21,753 nucleotides of DNA from CANJUD01 sp043750035 (GTDB taxonomy: Bacteria > Bacteroidota > Bacteroidia > UKL13-3): positions 1 to 21,753 of the forward strand of contig JAYVCI010000002.1 in the NCBI GenBank assembly GCA_043750035.1. The letters run 5' to 3'. Below, piece after piece: positions 20,573 to 21,753 of this stretch. The notes under the pieces are model-generated. The model worked only from the letters and a program-made list of their open reading frames with translations. It did not search any database and was not told the DNA's origin. The translations under genes were made by a program, and so were the position numbers. Each line of letters begins with the position of its first letter. Position 1 is the first letter of the stretch.

Positions 20573-21685
20573 TTAAATCCATTTTTTATACCTGAAATAA
20601 ACAATTTCAGACAAAGCGATAATAAACATACCAACCATTACATATACATAGCCATTGGGGTCGTATAATTCGGGCATATTGTGCGGGGCAAAATTGCTAT
20701 TACTGTCTGTTTGCGAGAAATTCATCCCATATATCCCAACAATAAAAGTGAGCGGAATAAAGATACTGGAAATTACGGTAAGTACTTTCATCACCTCACT
20801 CATTTTATAGTTCTGCGAGCTTAAGTAAACATCTGATAATGAGTAGGAGATCTCCTTGTGGCTTTCTATAATATCAATAATCTGTGCACAGTGATCATAA
20901 GTATCACGCATATATATCCTAAGTTTGTCATCTATAAAATGATGCTCGAACCGGATGAGTTCATTAATTTTGTCTCGCTCGGCCCAGATGGCTTTGCGAA
21001 GGAAAAAAACTTCACGCTTGGTGTTCTGTATTTCTGATAACAATGACTTGTCAGGCGATTTGAGCAGTTGGGATTCGAGGTCGTCCAGCCGGTCACCTAT
21101 TTCTTCCAACACGGGGAAATAATTATCTACAATTGCGTCCATCAGAAAATAAGCCAATTGCATGGCATTGCCACTGCGTATATTGGTTTTGCTTTTACGC
21201 AGCTTTTCCCTTACGGGCTCAAATGCATCTTCATCTTCTTCTTGCACTGTGAGCAATACATTTTCATAAACAAAAAAACTAACTTGTTCATTGGTCAAAT
21301 TTCTTGAATGCTTATTATAATACAACATCCGCGATACCATAAACAAGTGGTTATTGTATTCCTCCACTTTTGGCCTTTGGTACAGGTTTATCATATCCTC
21401 CATCTCCAACTCGTGCAGGTTGAATATTTTGCCCAGCTCGTCTGCAATATTTTTGCTGCATTTGCCTTCTATGTCGATCCATAATACTTTGTCCCTTGGA
21501 TGGTTTTTTAAAGTATCGGCTATTTGTTCTATAGTTTCAATAGGTGCTTCATCATACACTTCGTGATTGTAAACATACATTCGTGAAGCTGGCAGCACCG
21601 CTATCGTTCCATCATTAAGCCCGGACAAGCTGCTTATCGCTAAATCAATGTGGTGTTTTTGGGTTCTTTTTTTATTGTAGTGCAT
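20573..21685 (-). CDS. corA: CorA-family magnesium/cobalt transporter
   Basis: A 370-residue inner-membrane channel for Mg2+ and other divalent ions. There is a long cytoplasmic N-terminal domain (KVLWIDIEGKCSKNIADELG, LHELEMEDMINLYQRPKVEE, FFVYENVLLTVQEED), then the long stalk helix region with ESQLLKSPDKSLLSEIQNTK. TM1 ends in the signature YGMNF (319-323), a short acidic periplasmic loop follows, and TM2 ends in YFRYKKWI. The conserved C-terminal basic tail is present. The length is at the upper end of the family because of an N-terminal extension of about 30 residues. It starts next to a 14-bp tandem repeat at the window edge; I see no promoter box in it. Confidence 0.95.
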   Translation of the reverse strand: MHYNKKRTQKHHIDLAISSLSGLNDGTIAVLPASRMYVYNHEVYDEAPIETIEQIADTLKNHPRDKVLWIDIEGKCSKNIADELGKIFNLHELEMEDMINLYQRPKVEEYNNHLFMVSRMLYYNKHSRNLTNEQVSFFVYENVLLTVQEEDEDAFEPVREKLRKSKTNIRSGNAMQLAYFLMDAIVDNYFPVLEEIGDRLDDLESQLLKSPDKSLLSEIQNTKREVFFLRKAIWAERDKINELIRFEHHFIDDKLRIYMRDTYDHCAQIIDIIESHKEISYSLSDVYLSSQNYKMSEVMKVLTVISSIFIPLTFIVGIYGMNFSQTDSNSNFAPHNMPELYDPNGYVYVMVGMFIIALSEIVYFRYKKWI

Positions 21686-21696
21686 GGTAGTAGATA

Positions 21697-21753
21697 GTAG
21701 TCAGTAAACAGTAGTCAGTAAACAGTAGTCAGTAAACAGTAGTCAGTAAACAG
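21697..21753. repeat. 14-bp tandem repeat upstream of corA, running off the window
   Basis: Four exact copies of GTAGTCAGTAAACA (21697, 21711, 21725, 21739) plus one base at the window end. Each unit splits into two related 7-mers, GTAGTCA and GTAAACA. Confidence 0.95.

Overview
The window looks like a chromosomal piece of a low-GC member of the Bacteroidota. The evidence is TAnnTTTG-type -7 promoter elements (one with a TTTG -33 element 19 bp upstream), an IPExxxVDY-type protein, two lipoproteins with an SCKK signal-peptidase II site, and Bacteroidota-like Obg, GyrB and adenylate kinase. I see no rRNA, tRNA, CRISPR array or intact insertion sequence.

Layout. 1-614 is a graveyard of antitoxin-like genes: a frameshifted, truncated Xre/HigA-type antitoxin behind two tandem, related 47-52 residue proteins, with no toxin visible. 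684-3119 holds a GNAT acetyltransferase, an RsmH-family methyltransferase, a GIY-YIG protein and a decapitated secreted-protein gene, with three copies of an 86-bp inverted-repeat element among them. 3126-7304 is an accessory island of seven tightly packed minus-strand genes. In transcription order they are a large antitoxin-like protein, a PIN-domain toxin, a 54-residue protein, a 76-residue two-helix membrane protein, an LPO_1073/Vpar_1526-family protein, a J-domain/KTSC protein broken by one stop codon, and a coiled-coil protein. The membrane protein (C-terminus) and the LPO_1073-type protein (N-terminus) share a short G-x-GSTN-x-Q motif. This is the arrangement expected of amyloid-motif effector/receptor pairs, and it is my best candidate for an undescribed system.

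7553-21753 is mostly core genome: adk, obgE, an IPExxxVDY-type protein, an MtfA/M90-like metallopeptidase, YebC/PmpR, a flippase-like membrane protein, a glycosyltransferase, a PKD lipoprotein, gyrB, a secreted thioredoxin-like protein, pfkA, a second lipoprotein sharing its C-terminal domain with the first, and corA.

The intergenic DNA is unusually rich in repeats: several different arrays with a 7- or 14-bp period, REP-like elements with nested hairpins, a 68-bp tandem array with an inverted copy, and a GC-rich structured segment at about 11274-11475. Some repeats run into coding ends: adk, the GIY-YIG gene and the flippase gene. Several genes have a TAnnTTTG element only 4-8 bp before the start codon, which implies nearly leaderless mRNAs and was used to correct starts. 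All family assignments come from reading the translations, without database searches.
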